Source: Planctomycetota bacterium (GTDB lineage: Bacteria; Planctomycetota; Phycisphaerae; Phycisphaerales; Phycisphaeraceae). Taken from it: a DNA stretch of 64,000 nucleotides. The notes beneath the pieces were generated by a model. The model searched no databases and had not been told where the DNA came from. It was given only the letters and a program-made list of their open reading frames with translations. Positions within the stretch are counted from its first letter, which is position 1. Each line of letters begins with the position of its first letter. Location: NCBI GenBank assembly GCA_026386955.1, contig JAPLMQ010000313.1:1-64000 (forward strand). Direction: 5' to 3'. The translations under genes were made by a program, and so were the position numbers. Below are positions 1 through 9,505 of the stretch, in pieces.

Positions 1-6
1 GCGCTC

Positions 7-40
7 GGGGTTCCGTGTTCCGGGGTTCCGGGGTTTCGGG
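7..40 (+). repeat. TTCCGGGG-type degenerate intergenic repeat, copy 1
   Basis: This is a run of GGGGTTCC/GGGGTTTC units just upstream of the first gene. Closely similar strings occur at 22271-22305 (opposite orientation), 27018-27040 and 49850-49870, all outside coding regions. I see only the shared string; no function is evident. Confidence 0.45.
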
Positions 41-131
41 CGCTTTCGCACGCCCTCGCGCCCAAGCACATGCCACGAGTACGATGGCATGTGGCACCCA
101 GACTCCATTCGCCCCAAACCCGAGAACCCGC

Positions 132-2303
132 ATGTACCCCGACCCGATCACGCCCAAGGCCCATCCCGATCTGCTCCAGCGCCCCGACTACGACCCCTTC
201 GAGGTGATGCCGAGGATGACGGCCCAGCCGCGCGTCTTCACGACCGCGGGGCATCTCGCGCGGGCCAACGCGCGAGTCGCCGCGGGGGAGCCGATCGACG
301 TCGCGGCGCACAAGTCGATGTTGGAGAAGTGCGGGCTCGACAAGCCCTCGCCGGCGGTCCCCGCGCCGGTCGAGACGCACGGCTCGTTCCACGAGGCGCT
401 CCGCCCCGCGCTGCGCAACGCGGTCGCCTTCGCGCTCAACGCCCGCCCCGAGCACCGCCAGCGCGCCCTGGCCGCGATGCGGTCGCTCGCGCTGGGAGTC
501 CCCCGGCTGAAGTGGACCGGCTATGAATCCCAGGCGGTGCTCGCCCTCGCGCAGCTCTACGACCTGCTCGCCGCGTCGGGCCTCGAGCCCGCCGACGACG
601 CGCTCTTCCGCACCGCGCTGGCGGCCCTCCCGCGCGAGCTCGACCGCATCAGCCACCGCACCTGCAACAACCACAACGTCTTCAACATCCTCGCCCGGCT
701 CGCCATCGGCGTCGCCCTGGGCGACAAGCAAATCGCCCACGACGCCCTCTACGGCTGCATGCGCGAAAGCGGGTGGCGCTACGGCCTCATCCACCAGCTC
801 CGCCACGACCTGCTCGCCGACGGCATGCAGTGGGAGGGCACCACCGGCTACCACATGCTCGTGATGGGCGGGCTCTTCGAGACCGCGACGGTGCTCGACA
901 ACGCCGGCGTGAACATCTGGACGCGCGGGTTCCCTTCGCTCAACCAGGACGACGGCTTCGACCAGCACCGCGGCTGGGGGCCCAAAGGGCTCAAGCATCT
1001 CGCGGCAGGCCTCGACGCGATGATGTACCAGATGTTCTCCAACGGCGACTACTCCAACCTCCACGACCAGATCCTGGGCAACATCCGCGGGTCTTGGGTC
1101 TGGTGCCCGCTCTTCGCCCGCGGGTTCGAATTCTCCGGCGACCCTCGCTACGCATGGGTCATGCAACGCTCGATCGCGAGCTATCCCGGCGAGCCCGGAT
1201 CGCCGCTGCCGCCCTGGATGCGCAGCGCCGACGGCGACCTGGAGTTCATCCGCCTCGAAGGCCGGTCGTTCCCCGCGGGGGAGAACCCGCTCGCGAAGGA
1301 CGCCTCGATCTCGCTGGTCGGCAAGCACGTTGACGGCTGCTCGCTCTTCCCCGTCCACGGCTCCGCGATCCTCCGCTCCGACGCCGCGCGCGAGGATGCG
1401 CCCTGCGCCTACCTCTACTTCGGACCCGACTGGGCGGGGCACCGCTCGCCCGCGTCGCTGCATCTGGAGATCCACGCGGGGGGCAAGCGCTTCACGCACT
1501 CGCCCCACGTCTACGACGCGGGCTACGGCGACCCGCGCCACCTCAACTGGCACCGCGCGACGATCGCCCACAACACGCTCAGCGTCGACGAGGCCTCGCA
1601 GTTCCCCTTCGACTACGAGACCGACTCGCCTTGGGAGAGCGACTTCTGGCGCGACACGCTGAGCGACAGCGAACTCATTTCGTTCCAGCCCGGGAAGGGC
1701 TTCAGCGCGGCGGCGGCGACGAACGACAACGTCTACCAGGGCATGCGCATCACGCGCTCGGTGGCGCTGACGAAGGAGTTGCTGGTCGACGTCTTCCGGG
1801 CGGAGGGCGCGTCGCCGCGGCTGTATGACTGGTCGCTGCATTGCCACGGCGAGCCGGCGCGGCCGAGCGGTGCGCAGGCGATCGACCTGGGGCAGCGGCG
1901 GGGGTACCGCTACTTCACCGACGCGTGGGTGCATCCCGCGGCACGAGGCCCGATTGATTTGGGTTTCGATCCCGCGGGTGGGCCGAAGGTGCGGGGCAGG
2001 CTGTGGCTGCCGGAGGCCGAGGGGGCGAAGCTGATCGTGGCGAAGGACCCCGTGCCCGACAAGCGCACGCCGATCGGGGACCGCGAGGCGCCCCAGCCCC
2101 GGTCGGCGCTGATCGTGCGGGCGAAGGCGGCGAACGCGGTGTTCGTGTCGGTCTGGGCGCTTGATGGGCAAGCGGTGGACGCGGAGGCGGTCGTGGGGAA
2201 GGGCGACGGCGCGGAGGTGGTGGTGACCACCCGCAGCCGCGAGGGGGCGTGGCGCTGGCGCGTGCCGGCGCTGGGGAAGGTTTCGCGGGAGATGGTGAAG
2301 TAA
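132..2303 (+). CDS. heparinase II/III-like protein
   Basis: Predicted polysaccharide lyase-type protein of 723 aa. The N-terminal two thirds read as an alpha/alpha-toroid: long helical stretches with an NNHN motif after SHRTC, and GMQWEGTTGYH further on. The C-terminal part is a beta-sandwich in which HSPHVYDAGYGD and the RATIAHNTLSVDE segment match the heparinase II/III C-terminal domain. Such enzymes cleave acidic polysaccharides by beta-elimination; the substrate cannot be told. No signal peptide is visible, as in the other two heparinase-like genes of this window. The frame is open upstream to 15, but MYPDPITP at 132 is the most natural start. A strong hairpin follows the stop. Confidence 0.75.
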   Translation: MYPDPITPKAHPDLLQRPDYDPFEVMPRMTAQPRVFTTAGHLARANARVAAGEPIDVAAHKSMLEKCGLDKPSPAVPAPVETHGSFHEALRPALRNAVAFALNARPEHRQRALAAMRSLALGVPRLKWTGYESQAVLALAQLYDLLAASGLEPADDALFRTALAALPRELDRISHRTCNNHNVFNILARLAIGVALGDKQIAHDALYGCMRESGWRYGLIHQLRHDLLADGMQWEGTTGYHMLVMGGLFETATVLDNAGVNIWTRGFPSLNQDDGFDQHRGWGPKGLKHLAAGLDAMMYQMFSNGDYSNLHDQILGNIRGSWVWCPLFARGFEFSGDPRYAWVMQRSIASYPGEPGSPLPPWMRSADGDLEFIRLEGRSFPAGENPLAKDASISLVGKHVDGCSLFPVHGSAILRSDAAREDAPCAYLYFGPDWAGHRSPASLHLEIHAGGKRFTHSPHVYDAGYGDPRHLNWHRATIAHNTLSVDEASQFPFDYETDSPWESDFWRDTLSDSELISFQPGKGFSAAAATNDNVYQGMRITRSVALTKELLVDVFRAEGASPRLYDWSLHCHGEPARPSGAQAIDLGQRRGYRYFTDAWVHPAARGPIDLGFDPAGGPKVRGRLWLPEAEGAKLIVAKDPVPDKRTPIGDREAPQPRSALIVRAKAANAVFVSVWALDGQAVDAEAVVGKGDGAEVVVTTRSREGAWRWRVPALGKVSREMVK

Positions 2304-2323
2304 GGGACGAACGGTTGCTGCCG

Positions 2324-2356
2324 CTCTGCCCCTCTCCCTTCGGGAGAGGGGCAGAG
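2324..2356 (+). terminator. hairpin, probable terminator
   Basis: A perfect 15-bp inverted repeat (2324-2338 with 2342-2356) closes on a TTC loop about 20 bases after the stop of the heparinase-like gene. There is no T-tract, so it may instead be an RNA-stabilising or repeat-derived hairpin. Confidence 0.5.
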
Positions 2357-2430
2357 AGTGGCCCGCGTCGCTCGCCTTGGCCTCGTTCATCCTTGACGTC
2401 CCTCCACCCAGCGCTATAGGCTCGTCCACG

Positions 2431-2820
2431 ATGTCGCTCGCGCGCTTCCGCATCCCGGCCCTCCTGTGGATCTGCCTTTGGTACGGGCTGATCGTCCCCG
2501 CGCACCAGCGCGGGCAGATCACGCTGCCGGGCGCGACGATCTCCACGAGCTGCTGCGCGAACAAGGCGATGACGGGCGAATCGAAGGCTCCGTGCGCCCC
2601 ATCCACCCCCGCCGCCCCGTCGGAGGAGCGCATCCGGGCCTGCTTCGTCTGCTACATCGTGGGCGTCACACAGCCCGCGCCGGAGTTCCGCTTCACACCT
2701 CCGCCTTCGTACCTGCTGGCGGAGATCGAGCCCGCGCCTTTCCTCGCCCTCTCGGGCATCGACCTCGCGCCCCTCACCCGCGGGCGCGACCCGCCGCGGG
2801 CCCTCGCCCCCCTCGCGTGA
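2431..2820 (+). CDS. small Cys-rich exported protein, DUF2946-like
   Basis: A 129-aa protein with an N-terminal hydrophobic segment (residues about 5-20) after MSLARFR, so probably exported. It then has a CC pair, a single Cys and a CFVC motif in mid-protein, a Pro-rich region, and an RGRDPP element near the C-terminus. Cys pairs plus a terminal RGPP-like element resemble DUF2946 proteins, often found beside copper-related genes in other bacteria; that link is from memory and is inference here. The frame opens at 2377, but ATG 2431 places the hydrophobic segment at the N-terminus. It is followed on the same strand by a prepilin-like protein and a Cys-containing propeller. Confidence 0.5.
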   Translation: MSLARFRIPALLWICLWYGLIVPAHQRGQITLPGATISTSCCANKAMTGESKAPCAPSTPAAPSEERIRACFVCYIVGVTQPAPEFRFTPPPSYLLAEIEPAPFLALSGIDLAPLTRGRDPPRALAPLA

Positions 2821-3003
2821 CGGTCAACCCCATTCAAAACCACGCCTGACGCCCCCGCGCCAACGAACGCCCACGATGCGCCGCGACGGATCGAATCGAT
2901 CCACGTGGCTGCGTTGTGACTGCATTCGCGGGACCGCGATGCGTCGGCCTCCGCATCCTTCCCGTTCGGGCTTCGCTTTTCACATTGAATCGGATTTGTT
3001 CAC

Positions 3004-3756
3004 ATGGAACGGCTCAATAGTCGTCCGCATTGCGCGCCCGCCGCGCGCCCAGGCTTCACCCTCATCGAACTGCTCGTTGTCGTCTCGATCATCGCGCTCT
3101 TGATCGGCATCCTGCTGCCCACGCTGGGGCAGGCCCGCGAGTCGGCCAAGGACGCGATCTGCCTCTCGAACGTCAAGTATCTGGCCGCGTGCAACTACAA
3201 CTACGCGGTGGACAACACGGTCTTCATCGGGTTCTCGGCGGGGAACGACCGCAAGAAGGCGCTGCTGCCCTACGCCGGCGCGGGCGAGAACAACGCCGAC
3301 GCGGGCAAGTCGGTCTGGAACTGCCCGGGCAACAAGCGGCTGACCAACGTCGCCACCGGCGCCGCGCTGGAGGCGAGCTACGGCTTCAACACCACGACGA
3401 ACTGGCAGAAGATCGAGCGCGTGAACAAGCCGGGGGAGACGGTGCTGCTGGGCGACGGGGGAATCAACGACCGCGGGGACGCGATCGCCTCGACGCATTT
3501 GATGTCGCCGCAGTACGTCTTCTCGACGGGGCTGGCCCGGCCGAACCCGCGGCACCACGGGGGCGAGGGCTTCAACGTCGGGTGGGCCGACGGGCACGGG
3601 GCGTATGCGAAGATCGCTCCGCCGATCTATCCCGCGCTGCCTGATTACGCGTTGGGCGTGGGCGTCTCGCCTTCGTGGCGGCCGACGAGCGTGGCGGGCG
3701 TGATCACGGATGTGAACGACCCGGCCTACCTCGACACGTTGTGGGACCTGAAATGA
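3004..3756 (+). CDS. prepilin-like protein with H-X9-DG-type C-terminus
   Basis: A 250-aa type II/IV pseudopilin-like protein. The leader ends at PG|FTLIELLVV (about residue 18), the classic prepilin peptidase site, followed by a roughly 20-residue hydrophobic helix. A long globular domain ends with HGGEGFNVGWADGH, the planctomycete H-X9-DG signature with one extra residue in the spacing. Such proteins are abundant in Planctomycetota; whether they form fibres or are secreted by a T2SS-like machine is unknown. The stop overlaps the next start (ATGA at 3753-3756), so the two genes are translationally coupled. Confidence 0.8.
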   Translation: MERLNSRPHCAPAARPGFTLIELLVVVSIIALLIGILLPTLGQARESAKDAICLSNVKYLAACNYNYAVDNTVFIGFSAGNDRKKALLPYAGAGENNADAGKSVWNCPGNKRLTNVATGAALEASYGFNTTTNWQKIERVNKPGETVLLGDGGINDRGDAIASTHLMSPQYVFSTGLARPNPRHHGGEGFNVGWADGHGAYAKIAPPIYPALPDYALGVGVSPSWRPTSVAGVITDVNDPAYLDTLWDLK

Positions 3757-5222
3757 AGCCCCACACCTCGTCGCACGCATGGTTGGTCAATGCGACTGGT
3801 GCGCCTCGTTCCGGGGCGACGACGCGAACATCACCTGGCCCGACTGTCCGTCAAGGGCAGTCGGGCCGGGGCTTCGCGGCGGTTTGCGCGGCGCTGCTGT
3901 CGCTGGTGCTCTTCAATCCGGCTTTTGGGCAACTGAATCCGCAGACGGCGCCGGCCACCCAGCCCTCGGCGTCGTCGATCACCGCGCCCGAATTCCCCGG
4001 GAGCGTCGAGAGCCTCGACGTCTATGCCGATGTGGGCGAGTCGGGCACGGCCCTGCATCTGCTCGCGGGACTGCGCGCCCCTGTGGGCGGCGATCGGCCG
4101 ATGACGTTCCACCACGCCCGCTCGCTCGACGGCGGGAAGACGTGGTCCGCGCCGGTGCGCGTGGACGCCGGCGCGCCGGCGGGGCTTCGGCATCACCGCG
4201 GGAGCGACGCGCGGATCGTCGCGCGGGGCGAGGAGCTGCTGGCCGTGTGGACCACGCCCGGCGAGGGCGCGATGGGCACGGGGCTGCTGGCCTCGGCGCT
4301 CTCGGCCGACGGCGGGAGGACGTGGCGGCCGGGGCCCGACCCCGCGGCCACGCTCCGCCCGGGCGCGACGACGCGCCCGTCGGGCGACGCCGCGCAGCAC
4401 GGCTACCGCTTCGTCGCGCTGGCGGCGGACGGGCGGACGTTCCACTTGATTTGGCTCGATGCGAATGGGAAGGAGCGCAGCCTCTGGGCGACGCGCTCGC
4501 CCGACGCCGGGCGCACGTGGGAACCGGCGACGATGGTCGACCCGCTCATCTGCGCCTGCTGCTGGAACGCCGCGGCGACGGGGCCGGGCGGGCGCGTCTA
4601 CGCGCTTTACCGCGACTACAAGCCAAGCGACATGGGCCTCGCCCGCTCGCGCGACGGCGGAAAGGGTTGGCAGCAGGCGGGGCGCGTCGGCGCGTTCGGC
4701 TGGGAGTTCGAGGGCTGCCCGCATGTGGGCGGGGGGCTGGCCGTCGCGCCGCTGGCGGCGGGCGCCGACGCGCGGGCGGAGCCGGCCTTGCTCGCGACGG
4801 TCTGGACCGGCAAGGAGGGGCAGGCGGGGGTGCACGTGCTCGTCTCGCCCGACGGGGGCGCGACCTGGGGCGAGCCGACGCGCGTGGGCGGAGGCGCGAC
4901 GACGGGCTCGCGCCACAGCGACGCCGCGGCGCTGGATGCTCGTCGCATGGCGGTCACGTGGGACGCCGACGCGGGCTCCGACTCCGGGGAACGCGCCGGG
5001 GAAGGCCGGGCGATCTTCGCCTCGACCTCGCCCGACCGCGGGAAGACGTGGGGCCCTCCGCAAAAACTCTCAGTCGCGGAGGCCGTCGCGCCGACGCACC
5101 CGCGGCTGGCGGCGCTGCGGAGCGCGAACGGGGCGGAGGGGGGAGGCTTTGCGGTGTTCTGGACGGAGACGCAGGCCGGCGCCGCGAAACGGGGCGTCGT
5201 GCGCGCGGCGGTGCTGCGGTGA
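3753..5222 (+). CDS. exported BNR/sialidase-fold propeller with CxCC motif
   Basis: A 489-aa protein. After an unusual 45-residue polar N-terminus comes a hydrophobic signal-like segment ending about FNPAFGQ. Six Asp-box repeats follow (SLDGGKTW, SADGGRTW, SPDAGRTW, SRDGGKGW, SPDGGATW, SPDRGKTW), indicating a six-bladed sialidase-type propeller. No sialidase FRIP/arginine triad is evident. Instead there is a CACCW motif (C267, C269, C270) and a CPH motif (C322), suggesting metal binding or disulfides. The gene is coupled by ATGA to the prepilin-like gene. Generic sialidase naming is probably misleading; a role in metal handling is a guess from the cysteines and the upstream DUF2946-like gene. 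Confidence 0.65.
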   Translation: MKPHTSSHAWLVNATGAPRSGATTRTSPGPTVRQGQSGRGFAAVCAALLSLVLFNPAFGQLNPQTAPATQPSASSITAPEFPGSVESLDVYADVGESGTALHLLAGLRAPVGGDRPMTFHHARSLDGGKTWSAPVRVDAGAPAGLRHHRGSDARIVARGEELLAVWTTPGEGAMGTGLLASALSADGGRTWRPGPDPAATLRPGATTRPSGDAAQHGYRFVALAADGRTFHLIWLDANGKERSLWATRSPDAGRTWEPATMVDPLICACCWNAAATGPGGRVYALYRDYKPSDMGLARSRDGGKGWQQAGRVGAFGWEFEGCPHVGGGLAVAPLAAGADARAEPALLATVWTGKEGQAGVHVLVSPDGGATWGEPTRVGGGATTGSRHSDAAALDARRMAVTWDADAGSDSGERAGEGRAIFASTSPDRGKTWGPPQKLSVAEAVAPTHPRLAALRSANGAEGGGFAVFWTETQAGAAKRGVVRAAVLR

Positions 5223-5340
5223 CTCGGCCTTTTCACCATTGCGGACGGGCATTTGCACGCCGTTCATGCGAAATCGCGCCCTGCCCGCCCCGCCCATTCC
5301 ACCGGGCCTCTTCGCCGCGCTATTCCCTGCCGCGTCGCCT

Positions 5341-5349
5341 TGGTAAACT
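5341..5349 (+). promoter_or_regulatory. candidate extended -10 for dnaE
   Basis: TGG-TAAACT lies 64 bases before the dnaE start and fits an extended -10 (TGn plus a TATAAT-like hexamer). No good -35 is seen. Confidence 0.35.
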
Positions 5350-5412
5350 CGGACAGTCCCGCATCGCTTCATCTGCACCGCCCCTTCCCCGTCCGCCCGG
5401 AGCACGCCAGGG

Positions 5413-8400
5413 ATGGCGAACCCGTCCAGCCAATTCGTCCACCTGCACGTCCACAGCCAGTACAGCCTGCTGGACGGCGCCTGCCGCATCGGCGACCTGG
5501 TCCGCCGCGCGAAGGAGCTCGAGCAGCCGGCCGTCTCCATCACCGACCACGGCTGCCTCTTCGGGCTCGTCGACTTCTACAACACCTGCAAGGCCGAGGG
5601 CGTCAAGCCCCTCGTGGGCATCGAGGCCTACATGGCCCCCGGCGCCCGCGGCGACCGCACCTCCACCGGCCACAAGGACGGCGGCTACCACCTCGTCCTC
5701 CTCGCCCAAAACCGCGAGGGATACCAAAACCTCCTGAAGCTCGGCTCCATCGCCTACACCGAGGGCTTCTACTACAAGCCCCGCATCGACAAGGAGGTCC
5801 TCCAGCGCCACTCCGCGGGCCTCGTCGCCACCAGCGCCTGCCTGGGCGGCGAGATCCCCTCCGCGCTGATGCAGGACAACCGCAAGCGGGCCCGCGAGAT
5901 CGCCGAGCTCTACATCTCGATCTTCGGGGCCGACCGCTTCTTCATCGAGATCCAGAAGCACATCCCCGAGCAGGACAAGGTCAACCCCGAACTGATCGAC
6001 CTGGCCGACAAGCTGGGCGTGGGTGTGGTGGCGACCAACGACGTCCACTTCCTGCTCGAGGACGACCACGCCCCGCACGACGCGCTCTGCTGCATCTCCA
6101 CCGGCAAGCTGGTGAGCGACACCTCGCGGATGCACTACCCCACGCAGCTCTATTTGAAGAGCGGCGCGGAGATGTACGCCGCGTCGGACCACCGCCGCTG
6201 GCCCGAGGCCTGCGCCAACACGGTGCGCATCGCCCAGATGTGCGAGCTTCAACTGGATTTCAAGGTCAGTCATGCGCCGGTCGTGAAGATCGAGAAGCAG
6301 GCGCCCCCGGAAGTCCCCGCGGCGACGACTCGCAAATCCAAGGCCTCGCCGCTCGCGGAGCCCGCCCCCAGCGTCGGCTCCACCGCGTGGTACCAGGCCT
6401 TCTGCGCCCAGTTCCAGCTCCAGCCCTTCGACGAGATCCAGGACAAGGAAATCACGCCCGAGGTCCTGAAGGCCAAGTGCGACCAGGCCCTGCGCGAGCT
6501 GGCCGAGGCGGGGCTGATGTGGCGCTACGGGGCCGAGGGGATCACCGACGAGCACCGCACGCGCCTTGAGCGCGAGCTGAAGGTGCTGGCCGACAAGAAG
6601 ATTTCCGCCTACTTCCTGATCGTCTGGGACTTCGTCAACGAGGCCCGCCGCCGCGGCATCCCCGCCAACGCCCGTGGCTCGGGCGTCGGCACCATGGTCG
6701 GCTACTGCCTGGGCCTCTCCAACGCCTGCCCAGTGCGCTACGGCCTGCTCTTCGAGCGCTTCACCGACCCCGACCGCTCCGAATACCCCGACATCGACAT
6801 CGACATCTGCCAGGACGGCCGGCAGGCGATCATCGACTACGTCAAGCTCAAATACGGCCACGTCGCCCAGATCATCACCTTCGGGACGCTCAAGGCCCGG
6901 GCCGCGATCCGCGACGTCGGGCGCGTCCTCAACGTCCCGCTCGGCGAGGTCGACAAGGTCTGCAAGCTCGTGGGCGAGGCCCTGGGCACCACCATCGGCA
7001 AGGCGCTCGACCAAGAGCCCGAGTTGCGCAGGCTCTACGACGACAACCCGACCCACAAGCGGATGATCGACACCGCCCGCCGGCTCGAGGGGCTCGCGCG
7101 GCACGCGGGCGTCCACGCCGCGGGCGTCGTCATCGCCACCCAGCCGCTCGACAACATCATCCCGCTCTACAAGCCGCCCGGGACCGACCAGCTCGTCACC
7201 CAGTGGGACGGCCCGACGGTAGAGAAGGTCGGCCTGCTCAAGATGGACTTCCTGGGGCTCCGCACGCTCTCGATCATCGAGCGGGCCAAGAAGCTCATCC
7301 GCGAGACGCTCTCGACCCAGACCATCCGCGACACGGTCCTCGCCGGCACCGCGGTGCTCGCAGCCCAGAAAACCGCGGGGAAGTCTCCTGAATCCGCACC
7401 TGTCGAAGTCCCCGCCGACTACGACCCGCTCGACCTCGACCGCCTGCACTACGACGACCAGTCCGTGCTCGACCTCTTCCGCCGGGGCGAGACCGCGGGC
7501 GTGTTCCAGTTTGAATCGGGCGGCATGCGCAACCTGCTCATCGGGATGAAGCCCGACCGCCTCGAGGACCTCATCGCCGCCAACGCGCTCTTCCGCCCGG
7601 GTCCGATGGAGCTGATCCCCGACTACAACAACCGCAAGCACGGGCGCGAGGCCGTGCCCAAGGCCCACAAGATCGTCGAGCAGTACACGGGCGAGACCTA
7701 CGGGATCATGGTCTACCAGGAGCAGGTCATGCAGATCGTGCATGGCCTGGGCGGCATCCCGCTCCGCGCCGCCTACACGCTGATCAAGAACATCTCCAAG
7801 AAGAAGCAGAAGGACATCGACGCCGTGCGCCCCACCTTCGTCGAGGGCGCGGGCAAGCAGGGGCTCAGCAAGGCCCAGGCGGAGGAGCTCTTCGAGTTGA
7901 TCCTCAAGTTCGCCGGGTACGGCTTCAACAAGAGCCACTCGACGGGCTACGCGATCATCGCCTACCAAACCGCCTACCTGAAAACCTTCTTCCCAATCCA
8001 GTACATGGCGGCGGTGCTCACCTTCGAATCGGTGAGCATCGAGAAGGTCGTCGAGTACATCGACGAATGCCGCCGGGCCCTGCTGCCCGACGGCCGGCGG
8101 GGAATCGAGGTCCGCCCGCCCGACATCAACCTCTCCGACGTCGGCTTCACGGTGGTCTACGCCCCGGGCGAGAAGCGCGACGCCAACCGCGGGCACATCC
8201 GCTTCGGGCTCAGCGCCGTCAAGGGCGTGGGCGACAAGGCGATCGAGTCGATCATCAAGACCCGCGTCGAGGGCGGGGCCTTCAAGAGCCTCTTCGACTT
8301 CTGCGAGCGCGTCCCGCTGGGCTCGGTCAACCGCGCGACGATCGAGGCCCTCATCAAGTGCGGCGGGTTCGACTCCGTCCACGGGCAGAAGAGCCGGGCG

Positions 8401-9471
8401 GCGATGGTCGAGGCGCTCGACGGCGCGATCCAGTCCGGGCAGTCGCTCGCCGCCGACCGCGACTCGGGGCAGATGAGCTTCTTCGACTCCTTCGAGGCGG
8501 CGGCGCCCAAGGCGGGCGGCAAGGCCGCCGACAAAAACAGCGACAAAGGCGGGCCCGCGGCGCTCCCCAAGATCACCCCCTGGAGCGAGACCGAGACGCT
8601 CGACTTCGAGAAGAGCGTGCTGGGCTTCTACGCCTCGGCCCACCCGCTCGACCAGCACCGCGACACGCTCGCCCGCTTCGGCAGCGCAAGCGTCGCCGAC
8701 ATCAAGAAGCTGCGGGCCAACACCGAGGTGATCATCGGCGGGATGCTCACCCGCGTGCGCCCGACGATGGTGAAGAACGGGCGCAGCGCCGGGCAGAAGA
8801 TGGCGATGCTCACCATCGAGGACCCCACCGGCGCGATCGACGCCGTGGTCTTCTCCGATTCCTACGCCGTCGCCGCCCCGCTGATCGTCTCGGACGCGAT
8901 GGTCTTCCTGAAGGGCAAGGTCGACCGCCGCCGGGAGGAGCCGAGCATCATCGTCGACTCGGTGATCCCCATCGAGCAGGCGCCCAGCCAGCTCACGCAG
9001 GCGATCGAGATCGTCATCGCGGGCGACGACTTGCCGGCTCTCGCCTCGGCCCCCGGAAATGGAAACGGTAACACCTCCCCCGCGGCGACCGTCGCGGCCA
9101 CGTTCGTCGCCCCCCCGCCCAACGCCGCCCGCATCCTCAACGGCGAGCTCGGCCGGCTGCAGGACCTCTTGCGCCAAGGCTCGGCCTCGCGCAACGGAAG
9201 CGGCGCCCAGGTCATCCTCGAGATCCACCAACGCGGCCTGGTCGCCCGCATGCGCATCAACAGCCTGCGCGTCTCGGTCGACAACGACCTCCCCGCCCGC
9301 GTCGCCACCGTCCTCCACGCCCCGGGCTGCTGCCGGCTCGTCGGCCCCACCAAGATCCTCCAGACCCCCACCGGCTCGACCATGCTCCACCGCGACGACG
9401 CCCCGCGCAACATGCTCGTCAAGGCCGCCCCCGCCGACGAGGAGTTCTGCGAGAGCATCGACCGCTATTGA
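5413..9471 (+). CDS. dnaE: DNA polymerase III subunit alpha
   Basis: Replicative DNA polymerase of 1352 aa. The N-terminal PHP domain (about 1-280) keeps HLHVHSQYSLLDG and ITDHG, the metal-ligand motifs that are degenerate in E. coli, so intrinsic 3'-5' proofreading is plausible. The polymerase core has PDIDIDICQDGR (catalytic Asp around 460-464), FRPGPMELI (about 727) and the NKSHSTGYAIIAYQ region (about 840). A QMSFFD motif near 1020 is a good beta-clamp-binding candidate. An OB-fold (about 1105-1155) follows, then a Gly/Asn/Pro linker and a C-terminal domain. A Pro/Ala/Lys-rich insertion lies near residues 295-320. MANPSSQFVHLH is a standard DnaE start. Confidence 0.97.
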   Translation: MANPSSQFVHLHVHSQYSLLDGACRIGDLVRRAKELEQPAVSITDHGCLFGLVDFYNTCKAEGVKPLVGIEAYMAPGARGDRTSTGHKDGGYHLVLLAQNREGYQNLLKLGSIAYTEGFYYKPRIDKEVLQRHSAGLVATSACLGGEIPSALMQDNRKRAREIAELYISIFGADRFFIEIQKHIPEQDKVNPELIDLADKLGVGVVATNDVHFLLEDDHAPHDALCCISTGKLVSDTSRMHYPTQLYLKSGAEMYAASDHRRWPEACANTVRIAQMCELQLDFKVSHAPVVKIEKQAPPEVPAATTRKSKASPLAEPAPSVGSTAWYQAFCAQFQLQPFDEIQDKEITPEVLKAKCDQALRELAEAGLMWRYGAEGITDEHRTRLERELKVLADKKISAYFLIVWDFVNEARRRGIPANARGSGVGTMVGYCLGLSNACPVRYGLLFERFTDPDRSEYPDIDIDICQDGRQAIIDYVKLKYGHVAQIITFGTLKARAAIRDVGRVLNVPLGEVDKVCKLVGEALGTTIGKALDQEPELRRLYDDNPTHKRMIDTARRLEGLARHAGVHAAGVVIATQPLDNIIPLYKPPGTDQLVTQWDGPTVEKVGLLKMDFLGLRTLSIIERAKKLIRETLSTQTIRDTVLAGTAVLAAQKTAGKSPESAPVEVPADYDPLDLDRLHYDDQSVLDLFRRGETAGVFQFESGGMRNLLIGMKPDRLEDLIAANALFRPGPMELIPDYNNRKHGREAVPKAHKIVEQYTGETYGIMVYQEQVMQIVHGLGGIPLRAAYTLIKNISKKKQKDIDAVRPTFVEGAGKQGLSKAQAEELFELILKFAGYGFNKSHSTGYAIIAYQTAYLKTFFPIQYMAAVLTFESVSIEKVVEYIDECRRALLPDGRRGIEVRPPDINLSDVGFTVVYAPGEKRDANRGHIRFGLSAVKGVGDKAIESIIKTRVEGGAFKSLFDFCERVPLGSVNRATIEALIKCGGFDSVHGQKSRAAMVEALDGAIQSGQSLAADRDSGQMSFFDSFEAAAPKAGGKAADKNSDKGGPAALPKITPWSETETLDFEKSVLGFYASAHPLDQHRDTLARFGSASVADIKKLRANTEVIIGGMLTRVRPTMVKNGRSAGQKMAMLTIEDPTGAIDAVVFSDSYAVAAPLIVSDAMVFLKGKVDRRREEPSIIVDSVIPIEQAPSQLTQAIEIVIAGDDLPALASAPGNGNGNTSPAATVAATFVAPPPNAARILNGELGRLQDLLRQGSASRNGSGAQVILEIHQRGLVARMRINSLRVSVDNDLPARVATVLHAPGCCRLVGPTKILQTPTGSTMLHRDDAPRNMLVKAAPADEEFCESIDRY

Positions 9472-9505
9472 TCAGGGAGCCCCCTCCTCCCCTGGAACCT
9501 CCCCC

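Noticed and set aside
3753-5222. True exo-alpha-sialidase
   Set aside because: Only the Asp boxes are shared; the FRIP arginine and catalytic residues were not found and Cys motifs replace them.
3779-5737. 652-codon plus-strand frame
   Set aside because: Arg/Ala-rich shadow of the BNR propeller and the dnaE start in another frame.
5320-9390. 1356-codon open frame on the minus strand
   Set aside because: It is exactly antisense to dnaE; the translated product is Val/Gly/Asp/Leu-rich with no domain. Such long mirror frames are an artefact of high GC at third positions.
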